From the NCBI RefSeq assembly GCF_017562075.2, contig NC_054082.1:55554681-55618680 (forward strand): DNA of 64,000 nt, written 5' to 3'. Below the pieces are notes generated by a model, which did no database searches, was not told the DNA's origin, and was given only the letters and a program-made list of their open reading frames with translations. A program made the translations under genes and the position numbers. The DNA comes from Anopheles merus (Eukaryota > Arthropoda > Insecta > Diptera > Culicidae). How positions within the stretch are numbered: position 1 is the stretch's first letter; every line of letters starts with the position of its first letter. Shown one piece after another: positions 1-11,567 of this stretch.

Positions 1-405
1 GCTAGGGATGGCGATGACGATATGCTGTTGCTCGATGAAGAACCACCTCCCCCAAGGAACGCAGATCCGCCAAAGGTAGACTGTCTAAGGACGCTTGACT
101 TCAGCTGGAAGCTGGATGGTTGCACCACACTGCTTGAACCATTGCTGCTGTTGGATTGGGACGATTCTTGCTCTTCATTCAACATGTTGTCGTCTCCTGT
201 GCGAAATAAAAATGAGGTGCAATGATAGATATCGCATGAAAACATTGAATGCAAACAATCAAAACCAGCCCCGAATCAAGTATTGGGGGATTAACACATA
301 AGAGAATTTCCGATTCAATCAATATTGCAGGAGCACCCCAAACACACAATTCAACGACAAGACCCGATGTAAATCGTTCCAAAACTTACTTTCAACATTC
401 GCCAT
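1..405 (-). CDS. RanBP3-like protein, N-terminal part (runs off left edge)
   Basis: Minus-strand gene, 5' end only. A first coding exon of only 16 nt (405..390, start MANVE, donor GTAAGT) joins an exon starting at 196 (acceptor TTTCGCACAG) that stays open to the window edge. The split codon A|GA makes Arg. The spliced protein begins MANVERDDNMLNEEQESS, then a Ser/Asn-rich stretch and a VVQPSSFQLKSSVLRQSTFG segment. That segment resembles the FRLKPPTL and SVLRPAVL motifs in the N-terminal region of Ran-binding protein 3, a nuclear cofactor of CRM1 export. The Ran-binding domain would lie outside the window, so the name is inference from a short low-complexity stretch; another FG/Ser-rich nuclear protein is possible. 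No in-frame ATG lies closely upstream of 405. The gene is divergent from SNW1. Confidence 0.5.
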
Positions 406-1127
406 TCGGTGGTAAAGCGTTCGTGCCCTTAGGACTTGGTGGTGGAATCTTCCAGGATGTGATGCCCTCCCGATTACGCCTTTTCCGGCAGTGTTACTTT
501 CCGCAGCTCAAAGCAGTTTTCCGCAAAGCGACCAACGTTAGATGTTGCGAACCAGCACACAATGGATAACGTCGATAAAGCGCTGGGAAAACGTTTTGTC
601 AGCATCAAATCTGACCTAATCCGCACCAATCGCCAATCGCATACAAAACGTTCGGAAGAAGGAAACAGTGGCGAAGTGGACGACGCTGCACGACAGTCGA
701 ATACCCGGAATCACGGAAGAAATCGCGATGACAACTCATGAAACCAACTTTCGTCAAACGTTCGCGACTTGCAGCCCTGACAATGACAAAGGCGAAGAGA
801 ATAGTGTAACTGTTTTATTTCCACAATAAACGTACTTAATTGTAAAAGAATGTCTCTATTTTTTTGGAATTTGGTAAAAATAAAACTATCGAGAATTAAA
901 CCCCACAGTATAGCGAGACGCAAAGTTGTCAGTGCCAACAACGTCATTTGCAGCCTCAGCTGTCAAGGCGACATTTTCTTTTTTCCATCAACAGCAGAAA
1001 GATCCAGCGTCGCATAAGCGAAGAGAAGTGGAAAGAAAATAGTGTGGGATAATTTCGTTTCTCCTCAGTCCAATTGCTTTGTGCTGTACTTTTGCGCGTT
1101 GTATGTGGAAAGGATAGGGTCGGAAGG
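406..1127. promoter_or_regulatory. shared intergenic region between two divergent genes
   Basis: This 722 bp separates the start codons of the minus-strand RanBP3-like gene and plus-strand SNW1, so it must hold both promoters and both 5' UTRs. I see no clear TATA box. A TCAGT initiator-like pentamer lies near 929, on the SNW1 side. Short open frames here lack family similarity and look like chance. Bidirectional promoter activity is inferred from the arrangement only. Confidence 0.4.
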
Positions 1128-2850
1128 ATGTCACTGTCCACTGTTTTGCCCGCGCCATCCAATCCCGTTTGGGATCGAGATGATGAGCGCAAAATGAAGA
1201 CACCTTCGATGGGCGCATTGGTAAGCGCCAAGGTTGCAGCCCCTCCGTACGGACAGCGCAAAGGATGGATTCCTCGAACTGATGCCGATTTTGGCGATGG
1301 AGGTGCTTTTCCGGAAATTCATGTGGCCCAGTATCCTTTGGGTAAGAAAGTGGAGCGAAAATTGGCGAAGATGCATCGGTTTATTTACATCCACTATCGT
1401 TCCTTTGGTGACAGGTATGGGTGCTCCCGGAAATGCGTCCAAGAAATCGAACGCGCTGGCGGTACAGCTAGACCAAACAGGGAAGGTGAAGTACGATGCC
1501 ATTGCTCGCCAGGGCCACTCGAAGGACAAAATTGTGTATTCCAACATAAACCAACTGCTTCCAGCGGAAGTGCTGGCCGAGGACTCGGAAGAACTGCAAA
1601 TGCCTGACCAAGAGACGATTAACGAAATAACGGAAAACACTCGCAAAGCGTTGGAAAAGCTGACAAATCAGAAGATCGTATCGGCTATGCCGGTGAGAGC
1701 CGCCGAAAAGCAAGCGCCCGCACAGTATATCCGCTACACGCCGTCCCAGCAGGGCGATGCGTTCAATTCCGGCGCGAAACAGCGCATCATTCGTATGGTG
1801 GAAGCACAAGTGGATCCGATGGAACCGCCCCGTTTCCGCATCAACAAAAAGATCCCCCGGGGGCCGCCTTCTCCTCCTGCACCGGTGCTGCACTCTCCCA
1901 CGAGAAAAGTCACGGTAAAGGAGCAGAAGGAATGGAAAGTACCGCCTTGCATTTCGAACTGGAAAAACGCAAAGGGTTACACTATTCCGCTGGACAAGCG
2001 TCTTGCTGCCGATGGCCGGGGTTTACAGCAGGTGCACATAAACGAAAAGTTCGCCAAGATGGCCGAAGCACTGTACATCGCCGATCGTAAGGCACGAGAG
2101 GCCGTGGAGGCTCGTGCACAGCTGGAAAAGAAATTGGCCCAGAAAGAAAAGGAAAAGAAGGAAGACATGCTTCGCCAAATGGCTCAGCGTGCGCGAGACG
2201 AGCGGGCGGGGATTCGTCATCCGGATGCAGCTGGCGAAAGTCTTGCCGGGGGCTCGGGTACGACCGATTTGCGCGAGCGAGATGAGATACGTGCGGAAAG
2301 ACACCGCGAACGAGCCCGCGATCGTAACCTTGCACGAGCTGCCCCGGAGAAGCGGTCGAAGCTACAGCGTGAGAGGGAGCGTGACATTTCGGAACAGATT
2401 GCACTGGGAATGCCAGCCAAAACTAACCTGGCAGGTGAATCCCAATTCGACCAGCGTCTATTCAATACCTCAAAGGGTATGGACTCTGGGTACGGGGACG
2501 ATGAAGCATACAACGTTTACGACAAGCCGTGGCGTGACTCGGGCACCCTTGGACAACATTTGTACCGGCCGAGCAAATCAATCGACAACGACGCATACGG
2601 TGCAGATCTGGACAAGATCGTCAACACCAACAGATTCGTTCCCGATAAGGAGTTCAGCGGAACGGACCGCAGTGCACAGAATGTACGGCAAGGGCCGGTA
2701 CAGTTCGAAAAGGAAGAGGATCCCTTTGGTTTGGACCAATTTTTGTCAATGGCTAAGAAGGCGCCTAAAAGGAAAGAAGATTCTTTTGCTGGCGCAAGTG
2801 GTAGCGGTAGCAGTAGCCGTGATAAGGATCGTAAAAAACGCAGGGATTAG
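1128..2850 (+). CDS. Bx42: SNW1/SKIP (Bx42) spliceosome component and transcription coregulator
   Basis: Two exons, 1128..1341 and 1415..2850, with a 73 bp GTAAGA...ACAG intron; 549 aa. The start MSLSTVLPAP matches the family's MALTSFLPAP beginning, so the in-frame TTG further upstream is not used. Visible family blocks: PPYGQRKGWIPR (about 39-50), DFGDGGAFPEIHVAQYPL (54-71), KYDAIARQG, PAQYIRYTPSQQG, and the signature S252-N253-W254 inside PPCISNWKNAKGYTIPLDKR. These are followed by a charged helical stretch and the tail block RFVPDKEFSG near the C-terminus. The last 30 residues are Ser/Lys-rich with a basic KDRKKRRD end, a likely nuclear signal. SNW1 acts in the activated spliceosome and as a coregulator of nuclear receptor and Notch transcription. 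Length and order match animal orthologues (about 536-550 aa). A possible poly(A) signal ATTAAA lies at 2952. Confidence 0.97.
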
Positions 2851-4080
2851 AAGAAAATGTGCATTAGCAAATCTTGGCGTAAATCAACGAACGCTTATTT
2901 GGCATCAATCTGTATCATTTTAATTTCAAAACTACATTGAGTTGTTGGTTTATTAAAGAATCACCCAAAAAAACACTTTCAATGAAATTTAAACCGTAAT
3001 GAAGCGCATCAGTTGTTGAGAAAGAGACTAAGTAGAGCAAATGTTTGGACGCTTTGCTTTTTCGATGAAGCAAAACAAATAATATCAAAATACATAACAA
3101 AAGGCCCTAGGCCTAGCACCGTTTCTTTCTAAAATCAAAACAAACTGCCTCCTGGCAAAATCCTCCACAGCGGTGAAAAGCGAGCGTTACGCTGAATCTC
3201 GCAAAACAAATGTACACATGAACTTAAAAGAAAAATATCAATTATCATATATTCTGATTCTGATATCAAAATACACTTGAAAACATATGAACTAGCATTC
3301 CTGATTCATTTGAGCTGTAGTCGTGGGAAACTCCTCTCCAAAATGCGTGCACCGCAAATGGTAGCGTATGTCCAACACGGTGATATAAACGCAACACAAT
3401 GGCCAACTGTCAAATGACGATGGAATGCCAAAATAGAAAAAAAGGAAAGCAAAAAACACTGTTTCGTTTGAAACAATTTGCCGAAACAATGGTCGTAGCA
3501 GGGCAGTGATTTTGTGTAGATGTTATTCGCTTTAATTTCATTGCTTCTCTTAAAACAAACAGCACAATCGTTCGGAACTAAAGTACGTGTGTGATCTCGT
3601 GACTACCCGCAAAAGTCCACCGTTTGCCGTTCGTCCCGTAGCAATCGAGCTGAAAAATTGGTTACCCTGCGGACAAGATAACTACCTAAACCTGCTACCA
3701 TCCGCCCTCCGCCAGCATCGTGCGACAATGACCCAGCCCCTTGCGGGTGACAATAGATGGAGTAGGCATGCTGTAGCATAGCGGTGTGCTGTCACCGTGT
3801 ACGTCGTCTAATTAAATATCATCACAGGTCGCTGCCTTCACCTCGTACCATCGCGGATATCGCAGTAGTGTTCATCGGAGAAAAGTGAAACGAAACATTT
3901 GTATGCCCTTCTATTTGGATCTTTGTTACCCAGGTGGCTATCTTTTACTGTGCCACACAAACATTTGACTGAGCTTTTCCAACACCAACTTTGGTGGCTA
4001 ATCGTGCAGCAGCACAGCAACGTCGTCCGTGTTCCGGTGTTCACCATCGATCCTCACCATCGAACAGTCCTTGGGTGGAC
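2851..4080. other. 3' UTR of SNW1, spacer and 5' leader of TBC1D22
   Basis: No coding sequence recognised. The first 250 bp are AT-rich and suit a 3' UTR. The part from about 3500 to 4080 is more GC-balanced and ends at the TBC1D22 start, so it probably holds that gene's promoter and leader. Short ORFs here have no family similarity. Confidence 0.4.
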
Positions 4081-6040
4081 ATGAGTAGCGGTAGCGCCAG
4101 TACTGCTAGTACTGCCGGTGGTACTACTACTTCGGCCGATGGTACGACTTCCTCTTCCTTTTGGCGCAACAATAGCCGTACCATACCCGGACGACCTACC
4201 ACGGTCACCAATCGTATAGGGAGCGGGCGGACTATCGGAGCTGGCTCATCGGGTGGCAGTTCGTCCTTCCAGGATTATCAGGACTCCGTTAGCGATGCGT
4301 GGGACCTCGGCGACGATGAATTCTGCATTATTTCCGGTGTAGTGGATACGCGCATATCAAAACGAGCTTCACAGACAGCGGCACTGAATGTGATTAAAAC
4401 TCACAAGAGTGGTGCTGGCGGCAGTGTATCTAAACCACAAACCTCCGTCCACCTGGACACACAGGAATTATTGCCTGGCCCCGCTACGAATCCGATTGAG
4501 CAACAGCAGAGCGGTGGTGATGCGCACGTGGAGGCAGAGTTGAGAATAGAAAGCTTAGATATCCAATCCCAGTCCCAGCAGCAACAACATCAGCAACACC
4601 AACAACAACAACAACAGCAGCAGCAGCAGCAATCGTCCAACGATGGAGTGGGATACGCGCACGATCAACGGTAAATGACCGTGATTAGGGTAGGTGCCAC
4701 ATTATCGTACTTTCTTCTAATACCTACTTTTTTTGAATTTCAGACTTCGACAACGGTTTCATGCGTATCCTGGACGTCCACAATTATTAAAACTTTCCTC
4801 AAATGTGGCGTCGAAGGATGTGGAGTGTGAATCAAAGTACGAAAAGTTTAGTAACATCCTCGAGGCACCGCTACTGAATCTGATCGCGCTAAAGGAACTC
4901 AGTTGGTCGGGTGTGCCACGCAAAATGCGAGCAGTTACCTGGCGACTGCTTTCGGGTTACCTTCCCACCAGTTTAGAGCGCCGTCAAACGGTGCTGGAAC
5001 GGAAGCGTGTCGACTACAGAAAGCTGGTGCAGCAGTACTTTGATGCGGACTGTCGCGATGAAAGTCAGCAGGACACCTACCGCCAAATCCATATCGATGT
5101 TCCCCGAATGAATCCACACGTGGCGCTGTTTCAGCAGAAGCTCGTACAGGAGATGTTTGAGCGAATACTGTTCATCTGGGCCATCCGACACCCCGCTTCG
5201 GGGTACGTGCAGGGTATCAACGATCTCGTAACACCATTTTTCATCGTTTTTCTACAGGAAGCTGTCGGACCGGGTACGATCGATGATGCTACAACCTGCT
5301 GTCCTTAGTGTGACAATAACAGTAATGAGTGTTTGTTTGTTTGTTTGTTCATCCTTTAGATAAAGATTTGGAGCAGTGCCAACTGAGTGACCTCAGCATT
5401 GAGCAGCGGGACATTATCGAATCTGATTCATTTTGGTGTTTGTCCAAATTTCTCGATTGCATCCAGGATAATTACATTTTTGCACAGCTCGGGATACAGG
5501 CAAAGGTCAATCAGCTGAAGGAACTGATTCAGCGAATCGATGGTACGAAGTCTCTTCGATTGTGAGTCGTCGGGGTTCTAACCAGGCCTGTATAACATTG
5601 CTTTGCTCCCCAGGAACGCTGCACAGACATCTGCAAATGCACGGAGTTGACTATCTGCAATTTTCGTTCCGATGGATGAACAATCTCCTAACACGTGAAC
5701 TGCCACTCTACTGCACTATCCGGCTGTGGGACACCTATTTGGCCGAGTCGGACGGTTTCGCCGTGTTTCAACTGTACGTGTGCGCCGCATTTTTGCTCCA
5801 CTGGCGGGAACAGTTGCTGCAGGAAAAAGATTTCCAGGTCAGTTGCATTAGTACTGTGGGTGGGGATGCGCACGATAAACCATATCCAATCTTTCTCCCG
5901 TCCAGGGTTTGATGCTGTTGCTGCAAAATCTGCCCACACACAACTGGATGGATTCGCATATCGGAGTGCTGGTCGCCGAAGCGTTTCGCCTTAAGTTCAC
6001 CTATGCCGATGCCCCAAAGCACCTCGAAGCCAAAAGTTGA
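4081..6040 (+). CDS. TBC1D22-family Rab GTPase-activating protein
   Basis: Five exons: 4081..4670, 4744..5273, 5360..5542, 5614..5837, 5906..6040; 553 aa. All junctions keep frame. The N-terminus is Ser/Thr/Gly-rich with SFWRNNSRTIPG, like the QFWKRSNSKLPG start of vertebrate TBC1D22, then FQDYQDSVSDAWDLGDDE. A glutamine-rich tract spans about residues 162-184. The TBC domain runs from about 240 to 530. The arginine finger is in I312-x-x-D315-x-x-R318 (QIHIDVPR) and the glutamine finger in Y351-V-Q353 (SGYVQGIND), so the enzyme should be active. Later blocks FWCLSKFLDCIQDNY, FRWMNNLLTREL and TIRLWDTYLAESDGF match the family. Vertebrate TBC1D22 proteins are linked to the Golgi and bind ACBD3 and 14-3-3 proteins. 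Introns 2 and 3 use the uncommon donor GTACGA. AATAAA poly(A) signal at 6701. Confidence 0.95.
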
Positions 6041-7061
6041 CCCGTAATGACACTAGATGGTGGGTATTATCAAAACTACTGTAGAAACTATTTGTACAAG
6101 TTTATTTGAAACAATCGCGCAAGTGTTGTTTCTACGCCGCTCCGAACATCAATGGCGGGACGGACGATTCAATTCACTCAATACGATGCTATTACGATTT
6201 TGGTTTAGGAAGAACGATAATACGCTGAAAGAAAAAGGGTTTATAAATGATGATGCATGCAGGGTTAAAATCTTGTAAAACAAGAACTGCATTTCTACTT
6301 CTGGACAAAGGGAACAAGCCACACAATAGATGGCACGTGTCTTTGCATAATGTTTTCGTTTGTGTGCGGTGCGATGTTGGCTGCGTTTCGGTTTACTGGC
6401 AACTGAAATCATTTTTTTATCGTTATCGATCTGTGCATATAAAAATCATCGAATCCCGGAACATTTGTAATTTGCCCGTTTTTCCTTTTTGATAGAAGCA
6501 GAAAAAACACCTTATTTAGCAAAAAAAAAAACCGTCAAAAAATGCGTAGCACATTGCAAACATCGAAGCCAGGTGAGAACTGAGTGAGAACGGTGCAAGG
6601 ATGAAGAACTGAAGGCAAAAAAGGAACTGTGTATCTAGCAGCAGAAGATTATATAAAACACAAGAGAGGATAACTACAACCAATTAGCTAATTATAAGAA
6701 AATAAATCATAAATAAATAAATCAAACCAATATCGGACAGCTTTATAGCAAACGGTATCAGTGAGGGGCTTTGTGTGTTATCTCACGTTCGTCGAAGAAA
6801 TTGATAACCAAGACAATGAATGAGATATTTTGGACTTGCATAAAGACTCATACCAGCTCTATAAGAATAGTTTGTCATCACTACTTTGTACGCCATTTAA
6901 ACCATGATTCATTATTCAAAATCGACAAAGTTTGTTTGTATTGTCCTTTAATTTTTCTTTTCTTATCTGCGATAAGAATCCAGCGGACAATCTATTAACC
7001 AACATTACAAACTACGACAAATAATACAAAAAAGAAAAACCCCTGTTCAAAGTTGTTACCT
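6041..7061. other. convergent 3' UTRs of TBC1D22 and BRAT1-like gene
   Basis: AT-rich tail-to-tail spacer. A plus-strand AATAAA at 6701, followed by a run of AAATAAATAA, is the likely TBC1D22 poly(A) site. On the minus strand an ATTAAA at 6952..6947 could serve the BRAT1-like gene. The ORFs here are short and without similarity. Confidence 0.45.
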
Positions 7062-10000
7062 TCAGTAACAATCCGCATCGTTCACCTCAGCCGCGTAGTA
7101 CGAAAACAACACGTCCTCCAAAAGTGAACCGAAGCTTTCCGTGTTCTCTAGCCATCGCTGCCGACTTGCCACGATCGCAGATAGATCAAGTGACTGTACG
7201 GAGCGCAAAAACTCTTCCGCACTGACGGAAGCATACTGTCGGAAAAGGTCCACATGTCGGAGTGTTTCGTCACAGCCGCAATCGTTACCCGTTTGACGCC
7301 CGTAGGCAGTCGCCACGTTCGTCATGTGAGGATTGTAGGTCACTGAAAGAAGGTTCATATCGTTGAGGTTCACAATAGAATCAATGATTTCGTCGGCATT
7401 GGCCGAACTGCACGCCACATTGCCGCTGTTGTAATCAGCATCGTTTCTACGCTGATGTCGAGGAGGTATCGTGCCAGTCCCCCCGGTACTTTGGGTTGCG
7501 GCGGCAGCTGTCGATTCCAATTGAGCCTGATTTTGTAAAGCGCCCGCTTCCATCGAAGATCGCTCAGGAGGTTTCACCTCGGAGTAGTTCGTATCGATAA
7601 CCGACAATCGCCCTACCGAAGGTGAAGCTTGCTGCGAGTTTGAGCTGTTCGTAGATGATGCTCCTTGTACCGTGGCATTTGCCTTCGCCAATTCGCCTTT
7701 AGATTTTGATGGATATGCTGCGGAAGATCCAGACCGCAAAACAACTTGATAATAGTCTAGAAAGTTGTACTTGTTCAAATGCGACATCAGTTTATCGATG
7801 ATGGCAATTGTTTCTTTGACCACTCCAAGATCACAATCGTCTTTGAGACAGGCGAGCAGCACTCCCAGGCATCCGCGCAACGATAGCTCATTAAGTACCT
7901 TCATTAGGCGTGTTTGAATTTCCCGATCGGTAAGTGTAACGATTTTTTTATGCTCCTTCGAGAACGTAACCGCAGGGAAGGTTCCGTCAATCATCCCTTG
8001 ATGTTGAAACTGTCGGCACATAACCAGGCGCCAAAACTGAAGCGCATTAATCTTCACCTCCCAGTACAGATCGTTTGCGGCAGCATACGCTAGCACGGAA
8101 AACACACTGTCCAAACATTGCGGTTGTATTTTATGATTGGCGTAGATTTCCTTTACCGTATTGACGGCTTCGCGGCGAACCACTCCTTCACTTTCGTTAT
8201 CGATAACGTCGATCAGGTGATTCTGAAATTGGTTAAATCGCATTTTTATTGCCGGCATATGAAACGTTCCGCCGTATGCCGTACCATTAAGGAAAGCTTT
8301 GAAAGCGAATGATCCCACAGCAACCGAATCTTGACCATCAACGTCAGGCAGCGAAGGGCCGAAGCGCGGACGTACGCTTCAGTGTCGTTCTTTGCTGCAG
8401 CTTCTACAACCGGGATGATATCACAATCGAGAATATGCTTTTGGAAAGCGGGAAATTCTGTGAAGAAAATAACCACATTAATATGGTTCATTCATGACTA
8501 ACCTTAAGTACTGCTGTTGCGAACGATGGTGCTACTGATTTCCGATATGCTGACAATCGATGCGAGCAACTCGAGTGCCGAATCCCTTGCCTCCCAGCTG
8601 AGATCGTGCAGGCGTTTATAGATTATGTGGCCGACATGTTCCAGTCCCGATCCAGAGATATTATCCATCAGCAGGGCAAGGTTTGGTGCCAAGAAGTGCT
8701 CGATGGAGGTTTGGGTGAGTTTTAGTGCAAGCACGACCAGCTGTAAAAATGATTAATTTGGTGTAACAAATTCTGGACCTCAAAGTTCAATACCGTATCT
8801 TCGTATGAGAAGCGGTAAACTAGACATCTGAAGTCGAAAACATCTACAAGTATATAACAATACCTAAATAATGTTTACATTGTAACGATGTACTCACCCT
8901 CGGAGGAAGATTGGGGTTTGCCAGCAAGTTTAACATGAAATTAACAATCGCTGTCGATTCGATGCATTCTTTCCAGGTGATTTTGAAGTTTTCGATCAAT
9001 GACATCAACCCATTGATGATTGCGGACAGGAGATTAGGTTTGCTCAGCATAAGATCCGCCTTGCCGAAGACGCTTCTTTCTCCCTCGACCGAGCAGCACA
9101 TATCGGGAAGGAACTCCTTCAGCAAGTACACGAACGCTTGAAACGCAATGACAGCTCGCGGACGGGGTAGCTTGTGTGTGGTCACAATTCCTTGAATTGA
9201 TTTACATGCCAACTCGGTCACATTTAAATTGTACGCCTGAAAAATGTCCCGGCAGGCGTAAATCAGCCGTATGGTAAACTCGCACGCAATGTCGTACAGC
9301 TGTGTGCAAAACTTTTCGATATAATCCGGCAAATCTTTCGTGGCGAAACACTGCATTTCGTACACAACCGGAAAGAGCTGCAGCAGTAATATTTGGTCGC
9401 CAAAACGAATGCTCTGATTTTTCAGTACAACCTCTTCCGGTGCGCGATCGCCAAGAATGCGCCACAATGAATGGTGTGTTTCGGCCATCAGCATCACGTT
9501 CTGGACGTTGCCCCGTCGGATGGAAAAGTTGACGTAGTTTAGAAAGTTTATGGTGTACCGATCGAAGGTCAGATCCACTGCCACCGTGTCCTCCGGTGGG
9601 ATTTCCATCGTGCACAACCGGGCACAGTTGGCGAAGATGTGGGTTTGCCAGATTTTGGCAAGGTACGTATGGTCGTGCATGGTGTCAGTAAACTTCCAGA
9701 GATTGCGTTCGAATTTGTACGTGTAGAGGATGAAGTACGCGACCCGGGTGCGTTGTTTTGATTCGATGATTTTGCGAAACAGCGTTTGCATGAGGTTTAG
9801 CAGTGGAGAGATGATTTTTTGCGAGTTATAATCATTCACCAACACCGCATCGTCCTGCTCCGGACTCTTCCAAACACAGTCAATCAGAGGAGACAGGATG
9901 GTGCGCACGATTTCCTTCACCTCTTCGTAGTCACCCATCGTACAGAAGCGCTCCAGCACCTCGTAAATGAACAGCGACGTCTCGCGCGTTATGTAGATCG

Positions 10001-10656
10001 TCTGGTAACCATTGTAGTAGTCCAAACAAATCCGCCAAGAACCGGATTGCTTGATCCACGACATGCCCATTGCATGGCGAGAGATTGCCTTCAGCACCAG
10101 CACGTGGCCCAATTTGATGGATGGGTTTTGTAGCTTCCCATTACGCTGAATACACTCCTGAAAACGATCCAGCATCCGGCTTCCATTTTGAATGCGTGAA
10201 AAATCCCACTCGTTCTCCACGATCATCGCCAGCAGCTGAAGCGTGAAGGCGGAAATATCTGTCGATGGGGCACGATCACTTTCCCATTGCTGCAGTATGC
10301 TCTCTAGCCATTGGAATACTTCCGTAGACTTGACAAATTTACGATGGTCTGGAAGTAGTGTAAAAACAGCATTCATCGATAATGGCAGTGTCTATACAAA
10401 CGTTTCGTAACATTAGAGTTCCTCGTCACTTACCATCGCAATACTTGCCGGACAGGTGACTGATTATCATTTCAAGATACACATCATTGTTGATCTTAAA
10501 TCCGCGGTTCAGGAAAGCTGTTAGCACCTTGTGAAACTTTTCTTGGCAAGTATCGTCCGTGCATGGTTGGGGTCGATCCTGTTCCATAGGGTTGCTTGTC
10601 CCGCTGCCAGGATTGCTGCCCATCGTTGATGAGGCTGCATTGATTTCGGAAGCCAT
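7062..10656 (-). CDS. BRAT1-like HEAT-repeat protein (BRCA1-associated ATM activator 1 family)
   Basis: Five exons on the minus strand: 10656..10434, 10348..8898, 8740..8512, 8457..8285 and 8222..7062, giving about 1,078 aa. The body is helical and HEAT-like. Family blocks: WEARDSALELLASI (human EVRDSALEFLTQL), EAYVRASALRCLTLM (human ESYVRASAVTAM), EGVVRREAVNTVKE, DLYWEVKINALQFWRLV. The last residues are NDADCY; human BRAT1 ends in EADCY. In published structures of human BRAT1 this tail enters the INTS11 active site, so the protein probably escorts or stabilises the Integrator nuclease. Between HEAT body and tail lies a disordered Ser/Thr/Gln-rich stretch (about residues 830-970). The start MASEINAASS is the first ATG in the open frame. 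The end of exon 3 is uncertain: GT at 8511 or 8535 both keep frame, while the better consensus AAG|GTTAGT lies just after an in-frame TAA. Confidence 0.88.
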
Positions 10657-11031
10657 CGTATTCTTATCACCAATGTTTGTTTCAGTTAAGGTACACTGGA
10701 TTCCCAAATAGCAGCGTCACCATTGTTCTGATGCAAACCTTACAACAACAGCCGGTTTTCAAGGGTGAAGAAGGCACTGAGAATGTGCGAAATCATTCGT
10801 ACAATAACAAATAAACAGAAATACTTTAACAAAATATTAAGACACTGATTTTAAAGAACGCTGGGAGTTTCGGTGCAAATCATCGTGTTTTCGAAGCGAT
10901 GCTGCAATGTTATGACAGCCGTCAGATAAGCGCTGTGTGACAGATGACAGCGCTGTGCATCAGCATTTGACAAAGAGAGGTTACACCATTTTTTCTAGAA
11001 TTGACACTCAATGGTACGATTTAGAATGTAG
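10657..11031. promoter_or_regulatory. upstream region of the BRAT1-like gene
   Basis: Non-coding spacer that should hold the BRAT1-like promoter and 5' UTR. It contains a short imperfect repeat of AGCGCTGTG with ACAG flanks near 10931-10957. No TATA box seen. A TATCGATA motif, the DNA replication-related element of Drosophila core promoters, occurs further right at 11422-11429, about 770 bp from the start codon and beyond a MITE, so its role is doubtful. Confidence 0.3.
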
Positions 11032-11033
11032 TA

Positions 11034-11398
11034 CAGGCGGTCCCCGAGATACACGGTTAATGGGGACCGAAAACGGCCGCAAAATACCGCGTATCTCGAA
11101 TTTCCGCGTAAGTCAAATCTCGTGAATCCCAGCTAAAATTTCACTAATTTTCGTGTAATTTTGCTATAAGGGGGCGGTTTTAGTCACTGTATGAGTTATT
11201 TTATATGATTCTTACTGAATATAACAGTTTTAAACCTTTTGAAATAGTTTTTAACATTCGATCGAAACGGAAATTATTTGGCAATTTACAATTGATGTGT
11301 CAAATCAGTACAATTTGGTCAAAGAACTGTCAAATTTAGAAAACCGTGTATCTCCGAATCCGCGTATAAGAGGTACCGTGTATCTCGGGGACCGCCTG
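11034..11398. mobile_element. TA-flanked MITE, family A, complete copy
   Basis: A 365 bp element with near-perfect terminal inverted repeats. The left end is CAGGCGGTCCCCGAGATACA and the right end is its reverse complement; identity continues to about 24 bp. It is flanked by TA on both sides (11032-11033 and 11399-11400). Inside each end a second inverted motif of the type GTATCTC(C)GAATCCGCGTA occurs. There is no coding capacity, so it is a non-autonomous DNA transposon. TA duplications suggest a Tc1/mariner-like mobiliser. Related sequences occur at 16441-18174, 44064-44097 and 45620-45690. Confidence 0.85.
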
Positions 11399-11567
11399 TA
11401 TTGTCGTCTGCTATCTCTGATTATCGATAAAATAAGTTCTCCTCAATCAGCTGCGTCTGAAAATCTGCTGGCTATGTAGGGAAGCTAAGCTCCTGGTGTG
11501 AAATTGAACTGAAAAAACGACAAGGCGCAGTGGTGCTAAAACATTGTACGAATCAAGGCTGTTGTAC

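Noticed and set aside
1131..1646. Long minus-strand frames across SNW1 (1131-1646, 1468-1893, 1982-2404)
   Set aside because: Antisense shadows of a well supported gene.
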